Source: an uncultured Hyphomicrobiales bacterium (GTDB lineage Bacteria; Pseudomonadota; Alphaproteobacteria; Rhizobiales; Rhizobiaceae). Taken from it: a stretch of DNA of 44,507 nucleotides. The notes below the pieces were generated by a model. It saw nothing but the letters and a program-made list of their open reading frames with translations. It was not told the origin of the DNA and ran no database searches. The DNA is taken from the NCBI GenBank assembly GCA_943908365.1, contig CALTTH010000038.1:1-44507 (forward strand), read 5' to 3'. Below, in pieces: positions 23,462 through 31,235 of this stretch. Every line of letters starts with the position of its first letter. Positions within the stretch are counted from its first letter, which is position 1. The translations under genes were made by a program, and so were the position numbers.

Positions 23462-24247
23462 TTACCTGTAACCTGCTTCACCAGCCTGGTGCAGTTTGGG
23501 GCCGCGCTCTTGGATAGGCTCAAGCGCCTTTTCGACAGGAACGTTCGGGGCATCGTGGATGCTCGTCAACGCGCCCGCCGGATTGTAGGCCCACTTGACC
23601 GAGTTGCTGATGACCGTCTGAATATTGGCGTCATGGTAGGTGGGATAGGTTTCATGTCCCGGACGGAAATAAAAGATGTTGCCCGCACCACGGCGCCATG
23701 TGAGACCGGAGCGGAAAACTTCGCCGCCCTGGAACCAGGAAATAAACACGGTTTCAAGGGGTTCTGGCACGGAGAACTGCTCCCCGTACATTTCCTCGTT
23801 TTCCAGTTCGAAATGCTCCGGCAGACCGGCGGCGATCGGGTGGCGCGGATTGATGGTCCAGATGCGCTCACGCTCGCCGGCCTCCCGCCACTTCAAGGCA
23901 CAGGGCGTGCCCATCAGCCGCTTGAACGGCTTGGAAAAGTGACCCGAGTGGAGAACGATGAGACCCATGCCTTCCCAGACGCGCTTGGCCACGCGCTCGA
24001 CAATTTCATCCTGAACGGCGCCATGGTCCTTGTGGCCCCACCAGACCAGCACATCGGTCTGGTCCAATCTCGCCTGCGAAAGCCCGTGCTCCGCCTCCTG
24101 CAGGGTGGCGGTCGTCGCATTGATCTCCGGGTCCTTGTTCAGGGCATCGGCAATCGTGTTGTGCATGCCGTTGGGATACACAGCACGAACCGTTTCATTG
24201 ATATGCTCGTGGATGTTTTCGCCCCAGACGACGGTATTGATGGTCAT
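23462..24247 (-). CDS. thuA: ThuA trehalose utilisation protein
   Basis: 261-residue ThuA family protein with a class I glutamine-amidotransferase-like fold. It begins MTINTVVWGENIHEH. Family marks include DVLVWWGHKDHGAVQDEIV, GLIVLHSGHFSKPFKRLMG and the repeated-His/Glu segments EEMYGEQFSVPEPLETVF and YFRPGHETYPTYHD, likely to make a metal or sugar site. It works with ThuB in converting imported trehalose-like disaccharides; the exact step is not certain from sequence. Sits between the ABC ATPase thuK and thuB, 6 bases from the latter. Confidence 0.95.
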   Translation of the reverse strand: MTINTVVWGENIHEHINETVRAVYPNGMHNTIADALNKDPEINATTATLQEAEHGLSQARLDQTDVLVWWGHKDHGAVQDEIVERVAKRVWEGMGLIVLHSGHFSKPFKRLMGTPCALKWREAGERERIWTINPRHPIAAGLPEHFELENEEMYGEQFSVPEPLETVFISWFQGGEVFRSGLTWRRGAGNIFYFRPGHETYPTYHDANIQTVISNSVKWAYNPAGALTSIHDAPNVPVEKALEPIQERGPKLHQAGEAGYR

Positions 24248-24303
24248 AGATATGCTCCTTGATGAACCAGCGCGGGTTGTTAACGCCGGTGAACTGAAAT
24301 TGA

Positions 24304-25332
24304 TCAGGCGGCTCCGCGTGTTTCTGCACGTTTGAGAGAAACACCTGCCTGATCGAAACGGTGAATGTGCTCCGGCAAGGGTGAGAGCGTGAGTTTTTCG
24401 CCAGGCGCTCGGTGCGAAACGCCCTCCTCGCGCACGACAAGCGGCTCATCCGCGCCGATATCGACATAGATGTAGCTGTCGGAGCCGAGCATTTCGGAGT
24501 GAACGATTTCGCCCGTCCAGCCACCAACGCCGTCGGAAACGACGATATGCTCCGGCCGAATTCCGATCGAATGGGCGCCATGGCTTTCGGCGAAACGACC
24601 CGTGATGAAATTCATCTTCGGTGAGCCAATGAAGCCGGCGACGAAGGTGTTGACCGGAGTTTCGTAAAGCTCGAGCGGCGTGCCGACTTGCTCGACACGG
24701 CCATCCCGCAAAACGCAAATTCTGTCTGCTAGCGTCATCGCCTCCACCTGATCGTGGGTAACGTAGATCATGGTCGTGTCATGCATGCTACGGTGGAGCT
24801 TGGCGATTTCAAGACGGGTCGCGACCCGGAGGGCAGCATCCAGATTAGAGAGAGGCTCGTCGAAGAGGAAGACCTCCGGATCGCGAACGATGGCACGTCC
24901 GATCGCCACACGCTGGCGCTGGCCGCCGGAAAGCTGTTTGGGCAGACGTTCGAGATAGGGTGTCAGCTGCAGCATCTCTGCGGCGGCTTCCACGCGCTTG
25001 CGCCGCTCTTGCTTGCTGGAGCCAGCGAGCTTCATGCCGAAGGCCATGTTCTCGAAAACGGTCATATGCGGATAGAGCGCATAGGACTGAAAGACCATGG
25101 CGACACCGCGCTTGGCAGGTGTAAGGCGATTGACAACCTCACCCTTGAAGGACAGTTCACCGCCGGTGATTTCCTCCAGGCCGCAGATGAGACGCAACAG
25201 CGTCGATTTTCCGCAGCCGGAGGGGCCGACGAAGACCATGAATTCGCCGGAGCGGATATCCATGTCGATACCCTTGATCACCTCGAAGGCGCCAAAGGAT
25301 TTGCGCAAGTTGCGCAGTTGAATGCTGGTCAT
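24304..25332 (-). CDS. thuK: ThuK, sugar ABC transporter ATP-binding subunit
   Basis: 342-residue MalK/UgpC-type ATPase energising trehalose-type sugar import. Walker A is GPSGCGKSTLL, the ABC signature LSGGQRQRVAIGRAI and Walker B VFLFDEPLSNLD, followed by the H-loop YVTHDQVEAMTLADR. The C-terminal TOBE-like regulatory domain begins near PVNTFVAGFIGSPKMNF. ATG 25332 (MTSIQLRNLRKSFG) has AGGAGA 7 bases upstream; the nine residues before it in the open frame are not part of the protein. It follows thuG by 10 bases and precedes thuA by 56 bases. Confidence 0.96.
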   Translation of the reverse strand: MTSIQLRNLRKSFGAFEVIKGIDMDIRSGEFMVFVGPSGCGKSTLLRLICGLEEITGGELSFKGEVVNRLTPAKRGVAMVFQSYALYPHMTVFENMAFGMKLAGSSKQERRKRVEAAAEMLQLTPYLERLPKQLSGGQRQRVAIGRAIVRDPEVFLFDEPLSNLDAALRVATRLEIAKLHRSMHDTTMIYVTHDQVEAMTLADRICVLRDGRVEQVGTPLELYETPVNTFVAGFIGSPKMNFITGRFAESHGAHSIGIRPEHIVVSDGVGGWTGEIVHSEMLGSDSYIYVDIGADEPLVVREEGVSHRAPGEKLTLSPLPEHIHRFDQAGVSLKRAETRGAA

Positions 25333-25342
25333 GAGATTTCTC

Positions 25343-26176
25343 CTAGCCTTTGACGCCACCGGCGGTGAGGCCGGAAATGATGCGTCGCTGGAAGATCAGA
25401 ACGAGGATGACGAGTGGGACGGTGACGATGACGGAGGCCGCCATGATCGTTCCCCAGGGAATTTCAAACTGGGAGCTTCCCGAAAGCAGGGCGATCGCCA
25501 CCGGAACCGTGCGCTGGTCGTTCGATGAGGTGAAGGTGAGCGCGAAGAGGAACTCGTTCCAAGCCGCGATGAAGGCGAGAAGCCCCGTCGTGACCAGCGC
25601 CGGCCACATCAACGGCAGGAAGACCTGCGTGATGATGACCCATGGCGAGGCACCATCGACGATCGCCGCCTCTTCGATTTCCACCGGCAGATCCCGCATG
25701 AAGGTCGTCAGAACCCAGACGGTAAAGGGTAGAGTGAAGATCATGTAGGAGAAGATCAGCGCCAGCGGCGTGTTGAACAGACCCGCCCAGCGGATCAGTT
25801 CGAAGAGGCCGGCCAGCACCGCGATCTGCGGAAACATCGAGACTGAAAGGATCGTCAGCAGCAGCAGCGCGCGGCCCCGAAAGCGAACGCGGGCAAGCGC
25901 GTAAGCCGCCGTTACCGCCAGAAGCAGGGATAGTGCCACGACGCAGGTTGCCACCATCAGCGAGTTGCCAAGATTGCGCAGGAAGCTGTCATTGGCCAGC
26001 ACGTCGGCGTAATTGCCGAAAGAGAAGCTCTTCGGCAGATAGTTGATTTCGAAGAGAGCCGTACCGGATTTGAAGCTCGTCAGGATGGCATAGTAGAAGG
26101 GAAAGACCGCCACCACGATGATGATGGCGACGAGCGCATAGAAGGCGGTGTTTTTCACAACCGTCGAAGCTGTCAT
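25343..26176 (-). CDS. thuG: ThuG, sugar ABC transporter permease
   Basis: 277-residue MalG-type permease with six predicted helices and the EAA loop EEAAIVDGASPWVIITQVFLPLMWP, which couples to the ATPase. It forms the membrane pore with ThuF. The reading frame extends upstream to 26449, but the ATG at 26176 (MTASTVVKNTAFYAL) has a GGAGG site before it and overlaps the thuF stop as ATGA, so it is the true start. Followed 10 bases later by thuK. Confidence 0.96.
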   Translation of the reverse strand: MTASTVVKNTAFYALVAIIIVVAVFPFYYAILTSFKSGTALFEINYLPKSFSFGNYADVLANDSFLRNLGNSLMVATCVVALSLLLAVTAAYALARVRFRGRALLLLTILSVSMFPQIAVLAGLFELIRWAGLFNTPLALIFSYMIFTLPFTVWVLTTFMRDLPVEIEEAAIVDGASPWVIITQVFLPLMWPALVTTGLLAFIAAWNEFLFALTFTSSNDQRTVPVAIALLSGSSQFEIPWGTIMAASVIVTVPLVILVLIFQRRIISGLTAGGVKG

Positions 26177-27141
26177 TTTGCGCCTCCATCGGTGTTGACC
26201 CGGCCAAGCCACATATAGACGATGGTGATCGAGGCGATGATGAGAAACAGCATCGTCGAGACCGCCGCACCATAGGCGAACTTGTCGAAGTCGAAGAGGT
26301 TTTCGCGCGCCAGCACCGACAAGGTCCGCGTCTGGGCGTTGTTGGGCGTCAGGATGTAGATGAGGTCGAAGACGCGCATCGCATCCAGCATGCGGAAGAT
26401 GACCGCGACCATCAGCGCCGGGCGGATCATCGGCAGTGTGACGCGCCAAAACACCTTGATCGGATGGATGCCATCGACCTTGGCTGCTTCATACATATCC
26501 TTCGGCACCATCTGCAGACCGGCAAGGATGAGGAGCGCCATGAAGGGCGTCGTCTTCCACACGTCGACGATCAGCACGGCGGTCATCGCCGTTTCCGGAT
26601 TGGCCGTCCATGCGATCTTCTGGCTGATGAGACCAAGGCTCAGCATCATGTCGTTCAAGATGCCGAACTGGTCGTTCAGCATCCAGGACCACATGCGGGC
26701 TGAAACGATGGTGGGAATGGCCCAGGGAATGAGGATCGCTGCACGCACGAAACCTCGGCCCTTGAACTCGGCATTCAGCACCAGCGCTACGATGAGACCA
26801 AGGACCGTTTCAAGCGACACGGAGACGATGGTGAATTTTACCGTGTTCGAGGCAGCGCTCCAGAAGACCGGATCTGCCAGGAGACCACGATAGACGGTGC
26901 GGCCGCTGCTGAGCGTAATCCACGAAATGTAGTTTTTGAGCCCGACGAATTGGGCGCCGGAGAGATTGGTCAGAGAGGCGTCCGTCAGGCTGAACCAGAC
27001 GGTTCTGACGAGAGGCCAGCCCGCGACAAGCGCGAGCACGAGAAAGGTCGGGGCGAGGAACAGCCAAGCAGAGCGTAGCCGTTCCGATTGCAGGTCGGAG
27101 CCGACCATCGCCGCCTGTCGATCAGGGACAGTTGTTTTCAT
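26173..27141 (-). CDS. thuF: ThuF, sugar ABC transporter permease
   Basis: 322-residue MalF-type permease with about six helices (SAWLFLAPTFLVLALVAGWP and others) and the EAA loop MYEAAKVDGIHPIKVFWRVTLPMI. It pairs with ThuG. I chose ATG 27141 (MKTTVPDRQ) over a GTG 12 bases further upstream, because that GTG overlaps the likely GGAAGC ribosome site. A strong hairpin lies between thuE and this gene, and its stop overlaps the thuG start. Confidence 0.95.
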   Translation of the reverse strand: MKTTVPDRQAAMVGSDLQSERLRSAWLFLAPTFLVLALVAGWPLVRTVWFSLTDASLTNLSGAQFVGLKNYISWITLSSGRTVYRGLLADPVFWSAASNTVKFTIVSVSLETVLGLIVALVLNAEFKGRGFVRAAILIPWAIPTIVSARMWSWMLNDQFGILNDMMLSLGLISQKIAWTANPETAMTAVLIVDVWKTTPFMALLILAGLQMVPKDMYEAAKVDGIHPIKVFWRVTLPMIRPALMVAVIFRMLDAMRVFDLIYILTPNNAQTRTLSVLARENLFDFDKFAYGAAVSTMLFLIIASITIVYMWLGRVNTDGGAK

Positions 27142-27167
27142 GAGAGCTTCCACCGATTGGACGGGAG

Positions 27168-27194
27168 GCGAAGCGGCGAGAGATGCCGCTTCGC
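27168..27194 (-). other. GC-rich hairpin between thuE and thuF
   Basis: Perfect 10-bp inverted repeat GCGAAGCGGC (27168-27177) and GCCGCTTCGC (27185-27194) with a 7-base loop, starting 10 bases after the thuE stop and ending 26 bases before thuF. No U-tract follows on the minus strand, so it looks like an mRNA 3'-end stabiliser for the binding-protein message rather than a full terminator. Confidence 0.75.
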
Positions 27195-27204
27195 GTTGAC
27201 AGTG

Positions 27205-28476
27205 TTACCAGCCACTGCCCTTGAGATCGGTCAGCTCGACTTCGAGAAGTTCGAGGTTTTCTTGGGCCGTGCCGGAGCCGGAGAGCGTGTTGTGGACAGC
27301 GCCCCAGAACTTCGACGAGACCTCGTTGTACTTCACCTTGGTTGCCGCGGACGGACGCGGAACCGCCGTTTCGAAGATCGGCTTCCACTGCGGCATGAAG
27401 GGCTGCGCAGCAGCTACATCCTTGTCGTCGTAAAGCGCTGCGATTGTGGGCATGTTGGAGAGTTCCACGGCCCGCTTCTTTTGCGTTTCGGCAGAGGTCA
27501 GGAACTTGACCAGTTCAATGGCTGCATCCTGGCTCTTCGAATATTTCGAGACAGCGACGTTCCAGCCACCCAGGGTCGAAGCAGGCGCCTCACCGTCTGC
27601 GCCCGCTGGCAGCGGCGCGACGCTGAACTTGCCCTTGATGGCGCTATCGGCGCCATTTCCCAGAGCATAGGCATAGGGCCAGTTGCGCATGAATACGGAG
27701 TTGCCCGTCTGCCAGACGCCGCGGGCTTCCTCTTCCTTGTAGGCCAATGCGCCTTGGGGCGAAATCGTCCCGATCCAGCTTTTCGCCATATCGAGAGCGG
27801 CAGCGGCCTTCTCGTTATTGATGGTGATGTCGCCATTGGTCTCGACGATATGCCCGCCACCGGCGGACGCCACCCATTCGAGCGCGTTGCAGGTCAGGCC
27901 TTCATAAGCGCTGCCCTGGAACACGAAGCCCCACATATCCTTCTGGCCGGCTGCACGTTCCTTGTCCTGAATTTCCTTGGCAGTCTCTGCCATCTCCTTC
28001 CAGGTCTTCGGCGGCTGCTTGCCGTATTTGTCGAGCAGATCCTTGCGATAGAACATCGCCGGCGCATCGGTGTACATCGGCATGGCCACGAGCTTGCCGT
28101 CCACAGTTTGCGAAGCGACCACGGATGGGAAATGCTGACCGATGACGTCCTTGGCCGCAGCCGTCAGATCGACGAACTGATCGGCAAGTTGTGGCGCCCA
28201 GACGATATCAGTCTGGTAGACATCCACATCCGTGTTCCCGGCGGCAAGCCAAAGGCGATACTGGCTGAACTGTTCGCTGGACGATGGTGGCATCGTCACC
28301 AGCTTCACCTTATGGCCGCTCTGCTTTTCAAACTCGGCCAGACGCTCGCGAATGAAGTTCAGATTCTTGCCGGTGGAATTGGCTGCCATGGCGATCTCGG
28401 CAGCTTGGGCCGATGCCGCAAAAGCCAAAAGGCTGCCGCAGAGCAACAAGGCCCTCTTAGAAAAGTTCGTCATCAT
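27205..28476 (-). CDS. thuE: ThuE, periplasmic trehalose-type sugar-binding protein
   Basis: 423-residue extracellular solute-binding protein of the MalE family. The signal peptide (RALLLCGSLLAFAASAQA) is probably cleaved before AEIAMAANSTGKN. Family features include the long sugar-cleft segments SQYRLWLAAGNTDVDVYQTD, YTDAPAMFYRKDLLDKYG and TLGGWNVAVSKYSK. In S. meliloti ThuE binds trehalose, maltose and sucrose; here that is inferred from the conserved operon. Start: either ATG of an ATGATG pair at 28476/28473, with GGAGG upstream. First gene of the operon, preceded by a LacI-type operator and divergent from thuR. Confidence 0.94.
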   Translation of the reverse strand: MMTNFSKRALLLCGSLLAFAASAQAAEIAMAANSTGKNLNFIRERLAEFEKQSGHKVKLVTMPPSSSEQFSQYRLWLAAGNTDVDVYQTDIVWAPQLADQFVDLTAAAKDVIGQHFPSVVASQTVDGKLVAMPMYTDAPAMFYRKDLLDKYGKQPPKTWKEMAETAKEIQDKERAAGQKDMWGFVFQGSAYEGLTCNALEWVASAGGGHIVETNGDITINNEKAAAALDMAKSWIGTISPQGALAYKEEEARGVWQTGNSVFMRNWPYAYALGNGADSAIKGKFSVAPLPAGADGEAPASTLGGWNVAVSKYSKSQDAAIELVKFLTSAETQKKRAVELSNMPTIAALYDDKDVAAAQPFMPQWKPIFETAVPRPSAATKVKYNEVSSKFWGAVHNTLSGSGTAQENLELLEVELTDLKGSGW

Positions 28477-28507
28477 TCTCCTCCCTATGAAACTTTGACG
28501 ATATGTA

Positions 28508-28527
28508 AATTGAAAACGCTTTCAATT
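28508..28527 (-). promoter_or_regulatory. LacI-family operator upstream of thuE
   Basis: AATTGAAAACGCTTTCAATT, a palindrome with the central CG step and TTGAAA/TTTCAA arms typical of LacI/GalR-type operators; only the two bases flanking the centre break symmetry. It is 31 bases upstream of the thuE start, as expected for repression by the divergently encoded ThuR. Confidence 0.82.
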
Positions 28528-28658
28528 TTTCGAAGCTTACAATTCCTCTTCCGCCTGTCAATAGCGGATGAAATGGTATTTTTCCGCATTGACACGCCCT
28601 TGAAGGTACGGCTGCAGAGAAGCCTCTGAATCTAAATGCTTCATCTTGATTTTCTAAT

Positions 28659-28674
28659 TTTAAATCGCTTTCGA
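28659..28674 (+). promoter_or_regulatory. Second LacI-type operator, upstream of thuR
   Basis: TTTAAATCGCTTTCGA aligns with the core of the thuE-side operator (TTGAAAACGCTTTCAA), keeping the central CGCTTT. It lies 34 bases before the thuR ATG, which suggests auto-regulation or DNA looping between the two sites about 149 bases apart. Confidence 0.6.
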
Positions 28675-28708
28675 TTTTTGTTGCTTGAAAAATTCTGTTT
28701 GAGCTAGC

Positions 28709-29749
28709 ATGCAGATGAAAACGGCGGACATCATGAAGCTCAAGGAATTCGCAGAACAGGTCGGCCTCTCTCCGACGACGGTCAGCCGCGCCCTTGGGGG
28801 TTATCCGGAGGTTCGCCAGGAAACCCGCGAGCGGGTGATGGAGGCTGCGCGCAGGCTCGGCTATCGTCCCAATGCCAATGCGGTGAGGCTTGTAACCGGG
28901 CGCGCGGGCGCCATCGGCGTCGTCATGGGCCGCAGCGGTGGCGGACACTTTTTCTCGGAATTCATGGGCGGCATGGCCGCGCGCCTGGAAGGCCAGGAAA
29001 CCGACATTCTTGTCAGCGTCGCCATCGACAACAATCTCGATGAGGAGCTAGCGATCTTCAACCGTCTGGCGGCAAGCGGCAAGGTGGATGGCATCGTCGT
29101 CCACTCGCCCCGCCCGGCGGATGAGCGCGTGGCCCTGCTGAACCGGCTGGGCGTGCCCTTTATCGTGCATGGCCGGTCGAAGACGTCGTTTCCGCATGCC
29201 TGGCTGGATATCGACAATCGCGACGTCACATACCGCCCCACGATGCATTTTCTCGAGCGCGGACACCGCCGCATAGCCCTCATCAATGGACCGAAAGGCC
29301 GAACATTCGTCAACGACCGCGAACAGGGATTTGCGGACGCGCTTTCGGAATACGGGCTTTCACCCGACCCGAAGCTGATGATGAACGAGCATTTCAGCGA
29401 GGAGACGGCCTTTCGATTCGCCCGCGCACTTCTGGAGCAACCGTCGCGCCCAACCGCCTTCGTTGCGGGAGCGATGATGACGGCTCAAGGCGTCTATCGC
29501 GCCGCGACACAACTGGGTCTTGCGATCGGCAAGGACGTGTCCGTCATCGCTCATGACGATGTGTTTCCCTACCTGACGCCTGAGAGCGTGCTGCCACCGC
29601 TATCCACCACCCGCTCATCCATGCGCATGGCCGGCATGCGCGTGACCGAACTTCTCCTCCAGATCATCTCCGGCAGACCGGTTCAGGAATGCCAGGAACT
29701 GTGGCCGGTGGAGTTGATCCTGCGTCAGTCCACCGGCTCAGCGTCCTGA
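28709..29749 (+). CDS. thuR: ThuR, LacI family transcriptional regulator
   Basis: 346-residue LacI/GalR-type regulator. The N-terminal helix-turn-helix is MKLKEFAEQVGLSPTTVSRAL, with a YRPNANAVRLVTGR hinge helix, then a periplasmic-binding-like effector domain (GAIGVVMGRSGGGHFFSEFM; ERGHRRIALINGPKGRTF). It probably represses thuEFGKAB until a trehalose-type inducer binds. ATG 28709 adds eight residues before the usual family start; ATG 28733 is an alternative. Divergent from thuE across 232 bases that contain both operators. Confidence 0.92.
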   Translation: MQMKTADIMKLKEFAEQVGLSPTTVSRALGGYPEVRQETRERVMEAARRLGYRPNANAVRLVTGRAGAIGVVMGRSGGGHFFSEFMGGMAARLEGQETDILVSVAIDNNLDEELAIFNRLAASGKVDGIVVHSPRPADERVALLNRLGVPFIVHGRSKTSFPHAWLDIDNRDVTYRPTMHFLERGHRRIALINGPKGRTFVNDREQGFADALSEYGLSPDPKLMMNEHFSEETAFRFARALLEQPSRPTAFVAGAMMTAQGVYRAATQLGLAIGKDVSVIAHDDVFPYLTPESVLPPLSTTRSSMRMAGMRVTELLLQIISGRPVQECQELWPVELILRQSTGSAS

Positions 29750-29903
29750 AAGACAATAGCAAAGCGCCTCAAGCTTTCCTGGCCTCAGCCATCTGCCGAT
29801 GCTGTTTCGCCAGCGTGCAACCACTGATGATGTCCCGTCGCCCCTCACCCTCGCATGGAGCGCGAGCCCCTTCTCCGATTGTGGCCCAGACTTATAGCAT
29901 TCC

Positions 29904-31073
29904 TTACGGCTTGATGACGACTTTGATGCAGCCATCGTCCTTGTTCTTGAAGGTTTCGTAAAGGCCGGGCCCTTCCTCCAATGTCGCGCGATGGGTGATG
30001 ACGAAGGATGGATCGATCTCGCCTTTCAGCACACGGTCCATCAACATCGGCAGGTAGCGCTGGACGGGTGTCTGCGCCATGCGAAGGGTCAAGCCGCGAT
30101 TGATGGCAGAGCCCATCGGAATCTTATCGAGGAACCCACCATAGACGCCGACGATGGAAACAGTGCCGAAGTTGCGGCAGCAGTGAATGGCCTGACGCAG
30201 CACATGCGGCCGATCGGTCCCCATAAAGGTTGCGACCTTGATCCGGTCGATGCGCGAGTCCCAGCTCGCTGCAGGGTCTGCCTCTGTCCCGACAGCATCA
30301 ATGCAGGCATCCGCGCCACGTCCGCCGGTCAGTTGCATGATCTCGTCATAGATATCGGTTTCCAGATAGTTCAGCGTCAGCGCACCGGAAGCCGCCGCAA
30401 GCGCGAGGCGCTCCGCTACACTGTCGACGGCAATGACGCGGGCAGCGCCCAGCATGTAAGCGGAGCGGATCGCCATCTGACCGACCGGTCCACAGCCCCA
30501 TATGGCAACCGTCTCGCCGGGTTGGATATTGCAGAATTCCGCCGCCATGTATCCTGTCGGAAAAATGTCGGACAGAAAGAGAGCCTGCTCGTCGGTCAAG
30601 CCGTCTGGCACCTTGATTGGCCCCACATCTGCATAGGGGACGCGAAGATACTCCGCCTGACCGCCGCTATAGCCGCCAAGCATATGCGTATAGCCGAAAA
30701 GACCGGCGGGAGAATTGCCCCACATCTTCTTCGCCTTCGCCTTGTCGGGATTACTGTTCTCGCAACCGGAAAAGAAGCCGCGCTGACAAAAGAAGCAATG
30801 CCCGCAGGAAATGGTGAACGGCACGACGACGCGGTCACCGACCTGCAGCTTGCTGTTTCCCTTGCCGACTTCAACGACCTCCCCCATGGCCTCGTGGCCC
30901 ATAACATCGCCGGAATGCATGTCAGGCACGGAGCCTTGGTAAAGATGAAGATCGGAGCCGCAGATAGCACAAGCGGTTACCTTGATGATGGCATCCCGAT
31001 CATCTTCGATGATGGGATCGGGCACGGTTTCGCATCGGATATCGTGTTTGCCGTGCCAGGTCAGTGCCTTCAT
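29904..31073 (-). CDS. Zinc-dependent alcohol dehydrogenase family protein
   Basis: 389-residue medium-chain dehydrogenase. The catalytic zinc site is ICGSDLHLYQG with GHEAMGEVVEVG. The structural zinc cysteines appear as CGHCFFCQRGFFSGC. The cofactor loop is GCGPVGQMAIRSAYMLGAARVIAVD, where the acidic residue after the beta strand favours NAD. The long insert (AKKMWGNSPAGLFGYTHMLGG) resembles glutathione-independent formaldehyde-dehydrogenase-like enzymes; the substrate is unknown. The frame is open to 31226, but ATG 31073 (MKALTWHGKHDIR) has GGAGA upstream and is the normal start. No obvious functional link to its neighbours. Confidence 0.9.
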   Translation of the reverse strand: MKALTWHGKHDIRCETVPDPIIEDDRDAIIKVTACAICGSDLHLYQGSVPDMHSGDVMGHEAMGEVVEVGKGNSKLQVGDRVVVPFTISCGHCFFCQRGFFSGCENSNPDKAKAKKMWGNSPAGLFGYTHMLGGYSGGQAEYLRVPYADVGPIKVPDGLTDEQALFLSDIFPTGYMAAEFCNIQPGETVAIWGCGPVGQMAIRSAYMLGAARVIAVDSVAERLALAAASGALTLNYLETDIYDEIMQLTGGRGADACIDAVGTEADPAASWDSRIDRIKVATFMGTDRPHVLRQAIHCCRNFGTVSIVGVYGGFLDKIPMGSAINRGLTLRMAQTPVQRYLPMLMDRVLKGEIDPSFVITHRATLEEGPGLYETFKNKDDGCIKVVIKP

Positions 31074-31235
31074 AACAGTCTCCTCTGGTTCGCTTGATGT
31101 AGCGCTTCTTCGAACCAGAGCTTTTTGAGATTGTTCCTGACAGGGCGTCAGCCGGCAGTAATCAAGCCACGAAAAGACCGAGGCCCGACTATATATCCCG
31201 CCGCCGTGCTGCAGGGGATAACCCATCCGTGAAGG

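Noticed and set aside
25343..26449. Longer 368-residue version of ThuG
   Set aside because: The first 91 residues are out-of-frame thuF sequence (His/Arg-rich); the ATGA overlap and GGAGG fix the start at 26176.
27088..28629. 513-codon plus-strand open frame opposite thuE
   Set aside because: Antisense to a clear binding-protein gene and runs through the thuE operator; a codon-bias shadow.
29831..29880. Segment resembling rhizobial intergenic repeat wording (CCCCTCACCCTC ... CCCCTTCTCC)
   Set aside because: Only a fragment, with no convincing inverted partner or second copy in the window; not enough to call a repeat element.
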